Below, piece by piece: positions 29,611 through 38,483 of a stretch of DNA of 64,000 nt. How positions within the stretch are numbered: the stretch's first letter is position 1; the number at the start of each line of letters is the position of its first letter. Under the pieces are notes generated by a model. It was not told where the DNA came from and made no database searches. It saw nothing but the letters and a program-made list of their open reading frames with translations. Source of the stretch: Pseudomonas sp. MYb60 (GTDB lineage Bacteria; Pseudomonadota; Gammaproteobacteria; Pseudomonadales; Pseudomonadaceae); contig NZ_PCOZ01000002.1 in assembly GCF_002979555.1 (NCBI RefSeq), positions 186,001-250,000 of the forward strand. Reading direction: 5' to 3'. The position numbers were made by a program, and so were the translations under genes.

Positions 29611-30218
29611 AAATGCCTCTGGGCTGGGTTTCCTGGCATCCATTAAAGACCAGGCGTTGGTGGACGCAGCATCCGCGTCGTTTGTTCATTCAGGGCAAGA
29701 GCTTACCTGCCATTTGTGGCGCTGTAGCATTACTCAAGCAAAAGCCGTGCAGAATCATGAGCGGCACCTTTTGAGGAACGCTTCTTCGGGCAGGCAAGGG
29801 AGTCGCGAGGCGGTCAAGACGCAGGCTGTTGAACCGTCAAGAATATTGACCGGTACACCCGCAAGGGCATAGGAAATGTGGGTAGTGGAACGGGCCTGTC
29901 GAACGCAGGCAACGACGCCAAGTGGAGGCAGGCGACACATGAAGCACCCCGGTATTATTGCTGTTATGGGTTTGAATCGAGCTTAGCCTTGTTCATTTTT
30001 TTACACAACACCCCCGTAAAAAATACAACACGGCCCGCTCAAGCCCGCGAGTCCCCTGCGCTTCAAAGCGGAAAAACCGCCCCAAAAAGCCCCAAAAAAG
30101 CCGCAGCAGCGCTTTTTTAGGGCAAAAAAGGCCTCGCTTGACTTCGGCATGCCGTTCGGGTTGACTGAAACCAGAAAAGATCAATGATTGATATTTTTAA
30201 CAACAAAGGTGTTGCATC
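29611..30218. other. 608-bp intergenic region between divergent spuB and spuI
   Basis: No supported gene. In P. aeruginosa spuA (a class-I glutamine amidotransferase) lies between these two genes; no remnant of its GATase motifs is readable here. The part next to spuI is AT-richer than surrounding coding DNA and has A/T runs (30060-30130). Two copies of TTGACT occur at 30138 and 30161. Confidence 0.7.
30161..30189 (+). promoter_or_regulatory. Possible sigma-70 promoter of spuI
   Basis: TTGACT (30161-30166; 5 of 6 to the -35 consensus) is followed after 17 bp by AATGAT (30184-30189; 4 of 6 to TATAAT). The position is 29 bp before the spuI start codon. A second TTGACT lies 23 bp upstream. The -10 is weak. 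Confidence 0.3.
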
Positions 30219-31595
30219 ATGTCGGTACCCCCGCGTGCCGTTCAGCTTAACGAAGCGAACGCGTTCCTTAAGGATCATCCTGAGGTTCTGTACGTAGACC
30301 TTCTAATTGCGGATATGAATGGTGTGGTGCGCGGCAAGCGCATTGAACGTACCAGCCTCCACAAGGTTTACGAGAAGGGCATTAACCTGCCTGCCTCTCT
30401 ATTTGCCCTGGATATCAACGGCTCGACGGTGGAAAGCACCGGCCTGGGCCTGGACATCGGTGATGCTGACCGAATCTGTTATCCGATCCCCGACACCCTG
30501 TGCAATGAACCCTGGCAAAAGCGCCCTACCGCGCAACTGCTGATGACCATGCACGAACTCGAAGGTGAACCTTTCTTCGCCGATCCACGCGAAGTCCTCC
30601 GTCAAGTTGTTACCAAGTTTGACGACCTGGGCCTGACCATCTGCGCCGCTTTCGAACTCGAGTTCTACCTGATCGACCAGGAGAACGTGAACGGCCGCCC
30701 ACAACCGCCCCGCTCGCCGATCTCCGGCAAACGCCCGCACTCGACACAGGTCTACCTGATCGACGACCTCGACGAATACGTCGACTGCCTCCAGGACATT
30801 CTGGAAGGTGCCAAGGAGCAAGGCATCCCGGCCGACGCCATCGTCAAGGAAAGCGCCCCGGCGCAGTTCGAAGTGAACCTGCACCACGTCGCCGACCCGA
30901 TCAAGGCCTGCGACTACGCCGTACTGCTCAAGCGCCTGATCAAGAACATCGCCTACGACCATGAGATGGACACCACCTTCATGGCCAAGCCTTACCCGGG
31001 CCAGGCAGGCAACGGGTTGCACGTGCACATTTCGATCCTGGACAAAGACGGCAAGAACATCTTTGCCAGCGAGGATCCCGAGCAGAACGCCGCATTGCGT
31101 CACGCGATCGGCGGTGTGCTCGAGACCCTGCCCGCCCAAATGGCGTTCCTGTGCCCCAACGTCAACTCCTACCGTCGTTTCGGCGCACAGTTCTACGTGC
31201 CGAACTCGCCGTGCTGGGGCCTGGACAACCGCACCGTGGCGATTCGCGTACCGACCGGCTCGTCCGACGCGGTGCGTATCGAACACCGCGTGGCCGGCGC
31301 CGACGCCAACCCTTACCTGCTGATGGCTTCGGTCCTGGCAGGCGTGCACCATGGCCTGACCAACAAGATCGAGCCAAACGCACCAGTGGAAGGCAACAGC
31401 TACGAACAGAACGAACAGAGCCTGCCGAACAACCTGCGCGATGCCCTGCGCGAGTTGGACGACAGCGAGGTGATGGCCAAGTACATCGATCCCAAATACA
31501 TCGATATCTTCGTCGCCTGCAAGGAAAGCGAGCTGGAGGAGTTTGAACACTCCATCTCCGACCTTGAGTACAACTGGTACCTGCATACCGTCTAA
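30219..31595 (+). CDS. spuI: SpuI, glutamine-synthetase-family gamma-glutamylpolyamine synthetase
   Basis: A 458-aa GS-fold ligase, a paralogue of the spuB product and divergent from it. Shared landmarks are LLIADMNGVVRGKRIERTSL, FELEFYLIDQENV, TFMAKPYPGQAGNGLHVHIS and HRVAGADANPYLLMASVL. Enzymes of this group gamma-glutamylate putrescine or other polyamines. AAAGGTG at 30205-30211 is a plausible ribosome binding site for the ATG at 30219. The two synthetases probably differ in substrate choice, which sequence alone does not resolve. Confidence 0.9.
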   Translation: MSVPPRAVQLNEANAFLKDHPEVLYVDLLIADMNGVVRGKRIERTSLHKVYEKGINLPASLFALDINGSTVESTGLGLDIGDADRICYPIPDTLCNEPWQKRPTAQLLMTMHELEGEPFFADPREVLRQVVTKFDDLGLTICAAFELEFYLIDQENVNGRPQPPRSPISGKRPHSTQVYLIDDLDEYVDCLQDILEGAKEQGIPADAIVKESAPAQFEVNLHHVADPIKACDYAVLLKRLIKNIAYDHEMDTTFMAKPYPGQAGNGLHVHISILDKDGKNIFASEDPEQNAALRHAIGGVLETLPAQMAFLCPNVNSYRRFGAQFYVPNSPCWGLDNRTVAIRVPTGSSDAVRIEHRVAGADANPYLLMASVLAGVHHGLTNKIEPNAPVEGNSYEQNEQSLPNNLRDALRELDDSEVMAKYIDPKYIDIFVACKESELEEFEHSISDLEYNWYLHTV

Positions 31596-31678
31596 ATGGC
31601 GGCTGCATTGAAAGAACGCTGCAGGCTTTTGTCTGTGGCGTTTTTTTATGGTTTTTTCCGGGAAACCGAGGTGGCCTT

Positions 31679-31760
31679 ATCGGGGGCAAGCGCCCTCCCA
31701 CACGTGACTGCATTCCAAAGTCGGAATTCGGTCAAGGGTGGGAGGGCGCCTGCTCCCGAT
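31679..31760. repeat. REP doublet, GGGGGC class, slightly degenerate
   Basis: Left arm 31679-31702 and right arm about 31737-31760 are imperfect reverse complements (GCGCCCTCCCAC against GTGGGAGGGCGC). It lies between spuI and the TetR-family gene, both on the + strand. Confidence 0.85.
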
Positions 31761-31824
31761 GGCGGCCTTGAAGACAACACCGATTCCTGCTCATACAATG
31801 CCCGCTGCCTTGTAGGAGACTTCC

Positions 31825-32454
31825 ATGCCCACCCGCCCCGCCACGCCTCGCAAACCCCGCGCCCGCAGCCAGGCGCGGATCGACGCGATTCTCGATGCCG
31901 CCCGCACCTTGCTGGCCGCCGACGGCGTGGCCGGGTTGTCGATCTACAGCGTGGCCGAGCGGGCGCAGATCCCGCCGTCCTCGGTCTACCATTTTTTCGC
32001 CAGCGTGCCGGCGCTCCTGGAAGCGCTGACAGCGGATGTCCATGCCGCATTCCGCGCGGCCATCGAGGCGCCCATCGAGCATGACGCACTCAAGCACTGG
32101 CGCGACCTGTCCTGCATCGTCGAGCAACGCATGCTTGCCATCTACGACCACGACGCTGCTGCACGCCAACTGATCCTGGCGCAGCACGGGCTGACCGAGG
32201 TGACCCAGGCCGACCGCCAGCACGACCTCGAACTGGGCGACCTGATGCTCGCCGTGTTCAACCGTCATTTTGAAGTGCCGACCTTGCCGAAGGATGTGGA
32301 TGTGTTTGCGCTGGCGCTGGAACTGAGCGACCGCGTGTATGCACGCTCGGTGCATCAGCATGGGCTGATCACACCGCGCATGGCGGAGGAAGGGATGCGG
32401 GTATTTGATGCGTATGTGGGGCTCTACCTGCCAGCCTATTTACCCAAACGCTGA
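31825..32454 (+). CDS. TetR-family transcriptional regulator
   Basis: A 209-aa repressor-type protein. The helix-turn-helix lies at residues 17-62: IDAILDAARTLLAADGVAGL then IYSVAERAQIPPSSVYHFFA. The ligand-binding C-terminal half is unassigned. Its neighbours are spuI and the ssu operon. Its position near spuI recalls AguR of P. aeruginosa, but I see no agmatine genes and do not assign that name. Confidence 0.87.
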   Translation: MPTRPATPRKPRARSQARIDAILDAARTLLAADGVAGLSIYSVAERAQIPPSSVYHFFASVPALLEALTADVHAAFRAAIEAPIEHDALKHWRDLSCIVEQRMLAIYDHDAAARQLILAQHGLTEVTQADRQHDLELGDLMLAVFNRHFEVPTLPKDVDVFALALELSDRVYARSVHQHGLITPRMAEEGMRVFDAYVGLYLPAYLPKR

Positions 32455-32470
32455 CCGCTGGCCCGGCCTC

Positions 32471-32552
32471 ATCGGGGGCAAGCCCCCTCCCACCTTTGAC
32501 CGAATTCTCACTGTGGAATGCAATCAACTGTGGAAGGGGGCTTGCCCCCGAT
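32471..32552. repeat. REP doublet, class GGGGGC-TT-GCCCCC
   Basis: Arms 32471-32494 and 32529-32552 are reverse complements with two mismatches, 34 bp apart. They lie between the convergent TetR gene and the end of the ssu operon. Confidence 0.9.
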
Positions 32553-32569
32553 GGTGGCCTCAAACGCAA

Positions 32570-32785
32570 TCACAACTTGGCGATCGACACCTCAGTCGAT
32601 TTAACGAAGGCAATCACTTCACTGCCGATCACCAATTCCAGCTCTTTGACCGAGCGCGTCGTGATCACCGAGGTGACGATGCCGGACGCCGTCTGCACGT
32701 CGATTTCCGACAGCACGTCGCCTTCGACGATTTCCTTGATGGTGCCTTTGAACTGGTTACGCACGTTGATGGCTTTAATAGTCAT
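32570..32785 (-). CDS. ssuF: SsuF, molybdopterin-binding (Mop/TOBE) protein
   Basis: A 71-aa single Mop-domain protein: MTIKAINVRNQFKGTIKEIV at the start and TRSVKELELVIGSEVIAFVK near the end. Homologues at the end of the Pseudomonas ssuEADCBF operon are needed for growth on some sulfonates and sulfate esters. The mechanism is unclear; Mop domains bind oxyanions such as molybdate. AGGAAG lies upstream of the ATG at 32785. It follows ssuB by 28 bp. Confidence 0.88.
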   Translation of the reverse strand: MTIKAINVRNQFKGTIKEIVEGDVLSEIDVQTASGIVTSVITTRSVKELELVIGSEVIAFVKSTEVSIAKL

Positions 32786-32813
32786 GGTCTTCTTCCTGTA
32801 TGGGACAAGTGAG

Positions 32814-33620
32814 TTATTGAGCCCAACGCAATTGCGTAGGCAGCGGTGAAACAGGTTCAGGGTCCGGTGGAGTCCCCGGCAGCGACAGCACACGGTTGAG
32901 CACTTCAGCTTCCAGCGCGGCCAGGCGGTACGAGCCACGGGCCCGCGGGCGAGGCAGGTCGACGTGCAGGTCGAGGCCGATTTCGCCGTCTTCGATCAGG
33001 ATCACCCGGTCGGCAATCGCCACGGCTTCGCTGACATCGTGGGTCACCAGCAACACGGTAAAGCCGTGCTTTTGCCAGAGATTTTCGATCAATTGCTGCA
33101 TCTCGATGCGCGTCAGGGCATCCAGGGCGCCCAGTGGCTCGTCAAGCAACAGCAAACGCGGCTGATGGATCAACGCGCGCGCCAGGGCCACGCGCTGCTT
33201 CTGGCCACCGGACAAGGCCGCTGGCCACTCATTGGCGCGCTCAGCCAGGCCGACCGCCTCCAGGGCTTCCAGCGCTTTGGGGCGCCAATTGCCTTTCAGG
33301 CCGAGCCCCACGTTATCGATGATCTTTTTCCACGGCAGCAGGCGCGCTTCCTGGAACATCAGCCGCGTGTCTTCCAGCGCTTCGCTCAGCGGCGCTGAAC
33401 CCGCCAGCAGCTCGCCACCGCTGGCCTTGTCCAGACCCGCAAGCAGGCGCAACAGGGTACTTTTGCCGCAACCGCTGCGACCGACCACGGCCACGAACTG
33501 GCCGGCGGGGATATGCAGATCAATTTCTTTGAGTACTTCACGCGCGCCGAAGGCCTTGCGCAACTTGCGCACCGCCAGCGGAATGCCTTTACGCAGGCGC
33601 GGAGGTTGTTGAGCCGTCAT
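32814..33620 (-). CDS. ssuB: SsuB, alkanesulfonate ABC transporter ATP-binding protein
   Basis: A 268-aa ABC ATPase. Walker [10 protein letters not shown] is at residues 47-55, the signature [16 protein letters not shown] near 138, Walker [13 protein letters not shown], and the H-loop [11 protein letters not shown]. It energises sulfonate import with SsuC and SsuA. The start at 33620 overlaps the ssuC stop by 4 bp, indicating translational coupling. Confidence 0.94.
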   Translation of the reverse strand: MTAQQPPRLRKGIPLAVRKLRKAFGAREVLKEIDLHIPAGQFVAVVGRSGCGKSTLLRLLAGLDKASGGELLAGSAPLSEALEDTRLMFQEARLLPWKKIIDNVGLGLKGNWRPKALEALEAVGLAERANEWPAALSGGQKQRVALARALIHQPRLLLLDEPLGALDALTRIEMQQLIENLWQKHGFTVLLVTHDVSEAVAIADRVILIEDGEIGLDLHVDLPRPRARGSYRLAALEAEVLNRVLSLPGTPPDPEPVSPLPTQLRWAQ

Positions 33621-34405
33621 GCCGCACCTCCTTTAGTCACTTGATAAGCCGGGTGCCAGCGCAGCCACACACGCTCCAGGCCGCGGGCGGCGAGGTCGGC
33701 AAGTTTGCCGAGGATCGCGTACATGACGATGGCCAGTACCACCACGTCGGTTTGCAGGAACTCACGCGCGTTCATCGCCAGGTAGCCGATGCCCGAGCTG
33801 GCGGAAATGGTTTCGGCCACGATCAGCGTCAACCACATGAAGCCCAGGGCAAAGCGCACGCCCACCAGGATCGACGGCAGTGCGCCCGGCAGGATGACCT
33901 GGCGGAACAGGCTGAAGCCGGACAAGCCATAGCTGCGGGACATTTCCACCAGCGCCGGGTCGACGTTGCGGATACCGTGGTAAGTGTTCAGGTAGATCGG
34001 GAACAGCGTGCCGAGGGCCACCAGGAAAATCTTCGCGGTCTCGTCGATGCCGAACCACAGGATCACCAGCGGAATCAGCGCCAGGTGCGGCACGTTGCGG
34101 ATCATCTGCACCGAGCTGTCCAACAGCCGCTCGCCCCATTTCGACAGGCCGGTGATAAAGCCCAGGGCCAGGCCGATGCTGCCACCGATCACAAAGCCCA
34201 GGCCGGCACGCCAGCCGCTGATGGCCAGGTGTGTCCAGATTTCACCGCTGGCGATCAGGTTGACACCGGCTTCGATCACCGCGCTCGGCGCCGGCAGGAT
34301 GCGGGTCGACAACCAGCCCGCCGACACCGACAACTGCCACACCGCGAGCAACAGAATCGGCAGCACCCAAGGCGCGACGCGATGGCTTAATTTTTCATAG
34401 TTCAT
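33617..34405 (-). CDS. ssuC: SsuC, alkanesulfonate ABC transporter permease
   Basis: A 262-aa inner-membrane permease with about six helices; the first is [20 protein letters not shown]. The permease loop is [20 protein letters not shown]. The start at 34405 ([13 protein letters not shown]) is family-like; a much longer open frame runs back through ssuD and is an artefact. It lies 8 bp after ssuD and overlaps ssuB by 4 bp. Confidence 0.94.
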   Translation of the reverse strand: MNYEKLSHRVAPWVLPILLLAVWQLSVSAGWLSTRILPAPSAVIEAGVNLIASGEIWTHLAISGWRAGLGFVIGGSIGLALGFITGLSKWGERLLDSSVQMIRNVPHLALIPLVILWFGIDETAKIFLVALGTLFPIYLNTYHGIRNVDPALVEMSRSYGLSGFSLFRQVILPGALPSILVGVRFALGFMWLTLIVAETISASSGIGYLAMNAREFLQTDVVVLAIVMYAILGKLADLAARGLERVWLRWHPAYQVTKGGAA

Positions 34406-34413
34406 AGGCTGCC

Positions 34414-35562
34414 TCAGCTCGCCGACGCAGCTTTGGGAAGGATATCGTTGGCGACCATCTCGCCGAACGGGCTGACATATCCGGCGCCCTTGGGCACCTC
34501 GGGACGCTCGACATCCAGATGGGGGAACAGCAACTCGGCGACCCGATACGATTCCTCCAGGTGTGGGTAGCCGGAGAAGATAAAGGTGTCGATGCCCAGC
34601 GCCGCGTACTCCTTCACGCGCGCAGCCACGGTTGGGCCATCGCCCACCAGCGCCGTGCCCGCGCCGCCACGCACCAGGCCGACGCCAGCCCACAGGTTGG
34701 GGCTGACTTCGAGGTTGTCGCGGCTGCCGCCGTGCAAGGCGGCCATGCGTTGCTGGCCCACCGAGTCGAAGCGCGACAGCGATGCCTGGGCGCGGGCGAT
34801 GGTGTCATTGTCCACGTGGGAGATCAGTTTGTCGGCGGCTTGCCAGGCTTCGGCGTTGGTTTCACGCACAATCACATGCAGGCGAATGCCAAAGCGCACG
34901 GTGCGCCCCAGCTTGGCGGCCTTGGCCCGCACCTGTTCGATTTTCTCGGCAACGGCCGCGGGCGGCTCGCCCCAGGTCAGCACCATTTCCACCTGTTCGG
35001 CCGCCAGGTCCTGGGCCGCCTCGGAGGAACCGCCGAAGTACAGCGGCGGACGCGGTTGCTGGATGGGCGGGTAGAGCAACTTGGCGCCTTTGACGCTGAT
35101 GTGCTCGCCGTCGTAATCCACGGTTTCGCCTTCCAGTACGCGGCGCCAGATGCGGGTGAACTCCACCGACGCCTGGTAGCGCTCTTCGTGGCTCAGGAAC
35201 AAACCGTCGCCTGCCAATTCGTCCGGATCACCACCGGTCACCAGATTGAACAACGCCCGGCCGCCGGACAGGCGATCGAGGGTCGCGGCCTGACGCGCGG
35301 CCACCGTCGGGGAAATGATCCCGGGGCGCAGGGCGACAAGGAATTTCAAACGCTGGGTCACCGGAATCAGCGACGCCGCCACCAGCCACGAATCTTCGCA
35401 GGAGCGGCCGGTGGGGATCAGCACACCGCCGAAGCCCAGCCGGTCAGCGGCCTGGGCCACTTGCTGCAGATAACCGTGGTCAACGGCGCGAGCGCCTTCG
35501 GCGGTGCCAAGGTAATGGCCGTCGCCGTGGGTAGGTAGAAACCAGAAAATATTGAGGCTCAT
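34414..35562 (-). CDS. ssuD: SsuD, FMNH2-dependent alkanesulfonate monooxygenase
   Basis: A 382-aa flavin-dependent monooxygenase that splits C1-C14 alkanesulfonates to aldehyde and sulfite, using FMNH2 from SsuE. Family landmarks are [20 protein letters not shown] at the start (starting at 35562), [19 protein letters not shown], and [18 protein letters not shown]. The C-terminal [19 protein letters not shown] is also typical. It lies between ssuA and ssuC. Confidence 0.96.
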   Translation of the reverse strand: MSLNIFWFLPTHGDGHYLGTAEGARAVDHGYLQQVAQAADRLGFGGVLIPTGRSCEDSWLVAASLIPVTQRLKFLVALRPGIISPTVAARQAATLDRLSGGRALFNLVTGGDPDELAGDGLFLSHEERYQASVEFTRIWRRVLEGETVDYDGEHISVKGAKLLYPPIQQPRPPLYFGGSSEAAQDLAAEQVEMVLTWGEPPAAVAEKIEQVRAKAAKLGRTVRFGIRLHVIVRETNAEAWQAADKLISHVDNDTIARAQASLSRFDSVGQQRMAALHGGSRDNLEVSPNLWAGVGLVRGGAGTALVGDGPTVAARVKEYAALGIDTFIFSGYPHLEESYRVAELLFPHLDVERPEVPKGAGYVSPFGEMVANDILPKAASAS

Positions 35563-35587
35563 GGAGTTGTCTCCTGAAGAAATCAGA

Positions 35588-36556
35588 TTACGGCGCTTTG
35601 GCAACGGCGGCGGGTGGTGTCCAGATCACGTCCTTGATGCTCAAGGGTTTGGGGATCAATTTGAGTTGGTAGAAGCTGTCGGCGATTTTCTGCTGGGCCG
35701 CGACGACCTCCGGGGTCAGGAACAACGCGCCGTAGCCTTGGCGTTTCACCGAGGTCAGGGTGATGTCAGCCGGCAGGCCAAGCAGCGGTGCCACTTGCTC
35801 AGTGACTTCCTGCGGGTTGGCCTTGGACCACTCGCCCACCGCGCGCACTTCTTCGATCAGCGCCGTGATCACTTGCGGATGCTGTTCGGTGTACGGCTTG
35901 GTGGCCAGGTAGAACTGGTGGTTGTCGGCGATGCCGGTACCGTCACGCAGGGTGCGCGCTTGCAGCTGTTTCTCGGCGGCGGCCTGATACGGGTCCCAGA
36001 TCACCCAGGCATCCACGCTGCCACGCTCGAACGCGGCACGGGCATCGGCGGGCGGCAGGAACACGGTCTGCACGTCGGTGTATTTGAGGCCGGCGTCTTC
36101 CAGCGCACGCACCAGCAGGTAATGCACGTTGGAGCCTTTGTTGAGGACGATTTTCTTGCCCTTGAGCTCGGCCACGGACTTGATCGTCGAATCCTTCGGC
36201 ACCAGGATCGCTTCGCTGGTCGGCGCGGGTGGCTCGTAGGCGACGTAGAGCAAGTCGGCACCGGCGGCCTGGGCGAAAACCGGCGGGGTTTCACCGGTGA
36301 CACCGAAGTCGATGGAGCCGACGTTGAGGCCTTCGAGCAACTGCGGGCCACCGGGGAACTCAGTCCATTGCACGTTCACGCCTTGTGCAGCGAGGCGCTT
36401 TTCCAGCGTGCCCTTGGCCTTGAGCAGCACCAGGGTGCCGTACTTCTGATAACCGATCCGCAGGGTCTCGGCGGCTTGAGCTTGAACAATGGCGCCGAAG
36501 GACACAGCCGCAGCAAACAGTGCGACCAGACCACGACGCAAGATGACAGTGCGCAT
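35588..36556 (-). CDS. ssuA: SsuA, periplasmic alkanesulfonate-binding protein
   Basis: A 322-aa exported binding protein. The signal peptide is about residues 1-28 (ending VQAQA), with the mature start [20 protein letters not shown]. The sulfonate-site region includes [20 protein letters not shown] then VTGETPP. The start at 36556 gives a normal signal peptide; the open frame further upstream reaches into ssuE and is not real. It lies 94 bp after ssuE and 25 bp before ssuD. Confidence 0.94.
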   Translation of the reverse strand: MRTVILRRGLVALFAAAVSFGAIVQAQAAETLRIGYQKYGTLVLLKAKGTLEKRLAAQGVNVQWTEFPGGPQLLEGLNVGSIDFGVTGETPPVFAQAAGADLLYVAYEPPAPTSEAILVPKDSTIKSVAELKGKKIVLNKGSNVHYLLVRALEDAGLKYTDVQTVFLPPADARAAFERGSVDAWVIWDPYQAAAEKQLQARTLRDGTGIADNHQFYLATKPYTEQHPQVITALIEEVRAVGEWSKANPQEVTEQVAPLLGLPADITLTSVKRQGYGALFLTPEVVAAQQKIADSFYQLKLIPKPLSIKDVIWTPPAAVAKAP

Positions 36557-36650
36557 GGCGCTCTCTCCAAAAATGCGATGAGGGGGTTGGCTGCACCTGC
36601 TTGGCCGTTGGCGGCTGAGTAAGGTGAGTACTTCGAAGAATCGGTGTGGC

Positions 36651-37244
36651 TCAAATGCTCCAGCGAGCACTCAACAAACGTTCGTTCAACACAGTGGGGT
36701 CCAGCGGTTTCGGGCGACGGGCCATTGCGCCGTAGAGCGTTTCCAGGGCCTCGTGCAAACGGTGTTCAAGTACCGGCACCAACTGCGCCTGGACGCTGCC
36801 TTCGCCGTAGGCGATCTGGCTGTCTTCGGCAAAGATACCGTGGAGCAATTCCTGGGCCTTGAGCGCCGACAACACAGGCTTCAGGGCGTAGTCCACCGCC
36901 AGCATGTGGGCGATGCTGCCGCCGGTAGCCATTGGCAACACGATCTTGTGAGCCAGGGCGCGCTCGGGCAGCAGGTCCAGCACGGTCTTCAGCGCACCGG
37001 AAAACGATGCCTTGTACACCGGCGTGGCGATTACCAGGCCATCTGCGTTGGCCACTTGTTGCAACAGGTCGATGACCTTTGGGCTGTCGAAGCGGGCGTG
37101 CAGCAAGTCTTCGGCCGGGAAGTCCCGTACCTGGTAACTCACCACTTCCACACCTTTGTCTTGCAACCACTGACGGGTTTTTTCCAGCAAGACCCCGGAG
37201 CGGGAGCGCTGGCTGGGGCTGCCTCCAAGTGTTACGACCAACAT
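36651..37244 (-). CDS. ssuE: SsuE, NAD(P)H-dependent FMN reductase
   Basis: A 197-aa flavodoxin-fold reductase that supplies FMNH2 to SsuD. The FMN loop is [18 protein letters not shown] at residues 3-20, and [20 protein letters not shown] is the conserved mid-protein motif. It is the first gene of the ssuEADCBF operon. The region upstream is strongly AT-rich and holds a perfect 22-bp palindrome at 37319-37340. Confidence 0.95.
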   Translation of the reverse strand: MLVVTLGGSPSQRSRSGVLLEKTRQWLQDKGVEVVSYQVRDFPAEDLLHARFDSPKVIDLLQQVANADGLVIATPVYKASFSGALKTVLDLLPERALAHKIVLPMATGGSIAHMLAVDYALKPVLSALKAQELLHGIFAEDSQIAYGEGSVQAQLVPVLEHRLHEALETLYGAMARRPKPLDPTVLNERLLSARWSI

Positions 37245-37318
37245 GCAGGAATTCCTTGAGCTAGTGCCGGCGGTTCGCTGTGTGGCGATGGCGCCAAGAT
37301 GGAACAGACCATATCAGC

Positions 37319-37340
37319 AGATTTATATATCTATAAATCT
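37319..37340. promoter_or_regulatory. AT-rich palindrome upstream of ssuE, candidate operator
   Basis: AGATTTATA, spacer TATC, TATAAATCT: perfect 9-bp arms, 75-96 bp before the ssuE ATG. A related palindrome (ATAAAT-ATCG-ATTTAT) lies at a similar distance upstream of lsfA. Confidence 0.55.
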
Positions 37341-37395
37341 TATTTTTTCATTTGTTTATTCTTAAATTGCATATGAGGGCTATTTTTCTCCAGGC

Positions 37396-37420
37396 GAAAA
37401 AAAAGGCCGCTGATACGGCC
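37396..37420 (-). terminator. Intrinsic terminator of lsfA
   Basis: On the - strand: stem GGCCG (37420-37416), loop TATCAG, stem CGGCC (37409-37405), then a run of eight T (37404-37397). It lies 130 bp after the lsfA stop codon. Confidence 0.85.
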
Positions 37421-37470
37421 TGAAAACCCTTGCTGTGTGATTCGGTTCTCACTCAAAGCCTGTGGTGACG

Positions 37471-37540
37471 CCATCGCGGGCACGCCCGGCTCCCACCGGG
37501 GAATGCGGTCAACTGTGGGAGCCGGGCTTGCCCGCGATGG
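37471..37540. repeat. REP-like doublet, class GCCGGGC-TT-GCCCGC
   Basis: Arms 37471-37496 and 37515-37540 (CCATCGCGGGC... and GTGGGAGCCGGGC...) are reverse complements with one mismatch, 18 bp apart. The sequence class differs from the GGGGGC and GAGC doublets. It lies just after the lsfA stop codon. Confidence 0.88.
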
Positions 37541-37551
37541 CGATATCGGTA

Positions 37552-38190
37552 TCAACGATTAGGCTGGGGAGTCAGGCGCAGGTAAGGCTTCACCGCGCGA
37601 TAGCCCTTTGGAAAGCGTTTCTTGATCTCTTCCTCGTCCTTGAGCGACGGCACGATCACCACGTCATCACCGTCCTGCCAGTTGGCCGGAGTGGCGACCT
37701 TGTGGCTGTCGGTCAATTGCAACGAGTCGATGACCCGCAGGATTTCGTGGAAGTTGCGCCCGGTGCTCGCCGGGTAGGTGATGGTCAGCCGCACCTTCTT
37801 GTTCGGGTCGATCACGAACAGGGAACGCACGGTGAGGGTGTCGCTGGCATTCGGGTGGATCAGGTCATACAGGTCCGAAACCTTGCGGTCGGCGTCGGCC
37901 AGGATCGGGAAATTGACGGTGGTGTTCTGGGTTTCGTTGATATCTTCGATCCACTTGTGGTGCGAATCCACCGGGTCTACCGACAGTGCGATGGCCTTGA
38001 CGCCGCGCTGGGCGAACTCGTCCTTGAGCTTGGCGGTGAAGCCCAGCTCGGTGGTGCACACGGGCGTGAAGTCCGCAGGGTGGGAGAACAACACACCCCA
38101 GCTATCGCCCAGCCATTCGTGGAAACGAATCGTGCCGGCGCTGGAATCCTGTTCGAAGTCGGGGGCGATATCGCCCAGTCTTAGGCTCAT
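37552..38190 (-). CDS. lsfA: LsfA, 1-Cys peroxiredoxin (Prx6 type)
   Basis: A 212-aa peroxidase. The peroxidatic Cys45 is in HPADFTPVCTTELG and is the only cysteine, so this is a true 1-Cys enzyme. The C-terminal extension (VVIVPSLKDEEEIKKRFPKG) is typical of Prx6. In P. putida LsfA was described as induced by sulfate starvation, which fits its place directly upstream of the ssu operon. The start at 38190 (MSLRLGDIAPDFEQDS) is family-like; the frame is open to 38232 without support. Confidence 0.94.
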   Translation of the reverse strand: MSLRLGDIAPDFEQDSSAGTIRFHEWLGDSWGVLFSHPADFTPVCTTELGFTAKLKDEFAQRGVKAIALSVDPVDSHHKWIEDINETQNTTVNFPILADADRKVSDLYDLIHPNASDTLTVRSLFVIDPNKKVRLTITYPASTGRNFHEILRVIDSLQLTDSHKVATPANWQDGDDVVIVPSLKDEEEIKKRFPKGYRAVKPYLRLTPQPNR

Positions 38191-38255
38191 GGGTATGGCT
38201 CCTGGTGAGTGCTTATGGAGCCCACTGTGCATGGAATTGCTGTTATTTAAAAAGA

Positions 38256-38283
38256 ATAAATATCGATTTATCTAGACGATAAA
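38256..38283. promoter_or_regulatory. Overlapping AT-rich inverted repeats upstream of lsfA
   Basis: ATAAAT-ATCG-ATTTAT (38256-38271) overlaps TTTATC-TAGAC-GATAAA (38267-38283). They lie 66-93 bp before the lsfA ATG and share the ATTTAT/ATAAAT half-sites with the palindrome upstream of ssuE. Confidence 0.5.
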
Positions 38284-38427
38284 GGAATATTAAAATTGTG
38301 TTCACTGGACCTGGCGACGCGCGAAAGCCAACATCGGCTTCGAGGTTCGAGAAGGCCTTGAGACGCTGTAAAAAGAGGGAATTCAGGAAGGGCTTGCGGG
38401 GGTTGAGCCCGACTTGAAAGCAAGACA

Positions 38428-38458
38428 CCTTGCCCGGCTTTGCGCCGGGCAAGGTTTT
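38428..38458. terminator. Hairpin at the 3' end of the porin gene
   Basis: Stem CCTTGCCCGGC (38428-38438), loop TTTGC, stem GCCGGGCAAGG (38444-38454). A short T run follows only on the + strand, while the porin is read on the - strand. It may still end porin transcription or protect its 3' end. Confidence 0.6.
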
Positions 38459-38483
38459 ACAGTCTTACAACAACTTCACACTA

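Larger units (their letters stand above)
37245..37551. other. 307-bp non-coding region between ssuE start and lsfA end
   Basis: No gene. From the lsfA side it holds a REP-like doublet (37471-37540), then the lsfA terminator (37396-37420), then an AT-rich stretch (37318-37380) that should contain the ssuE promoter. Confidence 0.85.

Noticed and set aside
26865..29646. Long + strand frames opposite spuC and spuB (475 and 471 codons)
   Set aside because: Antisense shadows of conserved aminotransferase and glutamine-synthetase genes, rich in His, Val and Gln, with no motif.
30060..30130. Intrinsic terminator in the A/T-run region before spuI
   Set aside because: The A- and T-runs can pair only through weak A-T stems around GC; direction and function are unclear and it lies between divergent genes.
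29611..30218. A decayed spuA gene between spuB and spuI
   Set aside because: I looked for class-I amidotransferase motifs (nucleophile elbow, catalytic His-Glu) in all frames and saw none. The region is best called intergenic.
31596..31660. Terminator after spuI
   Set aside because: CTGCA/TGCAG and a T7 run are present but not adjacent; the stem is too weak and badly spaced to call.
31825..32454. AguR (agmatine regulator) for the TetR-family gene
   Set aside because: Position near spuI suggested it, but aguA and aguB are absent and similarity cannot be judged here, so no symbol given.
34406..34693. Long N-terminal extension of SsuC
   Set aside because: The frame is open upstream to 34693 but this is inside ssuD, and the family starts at MNYEKLSHR.
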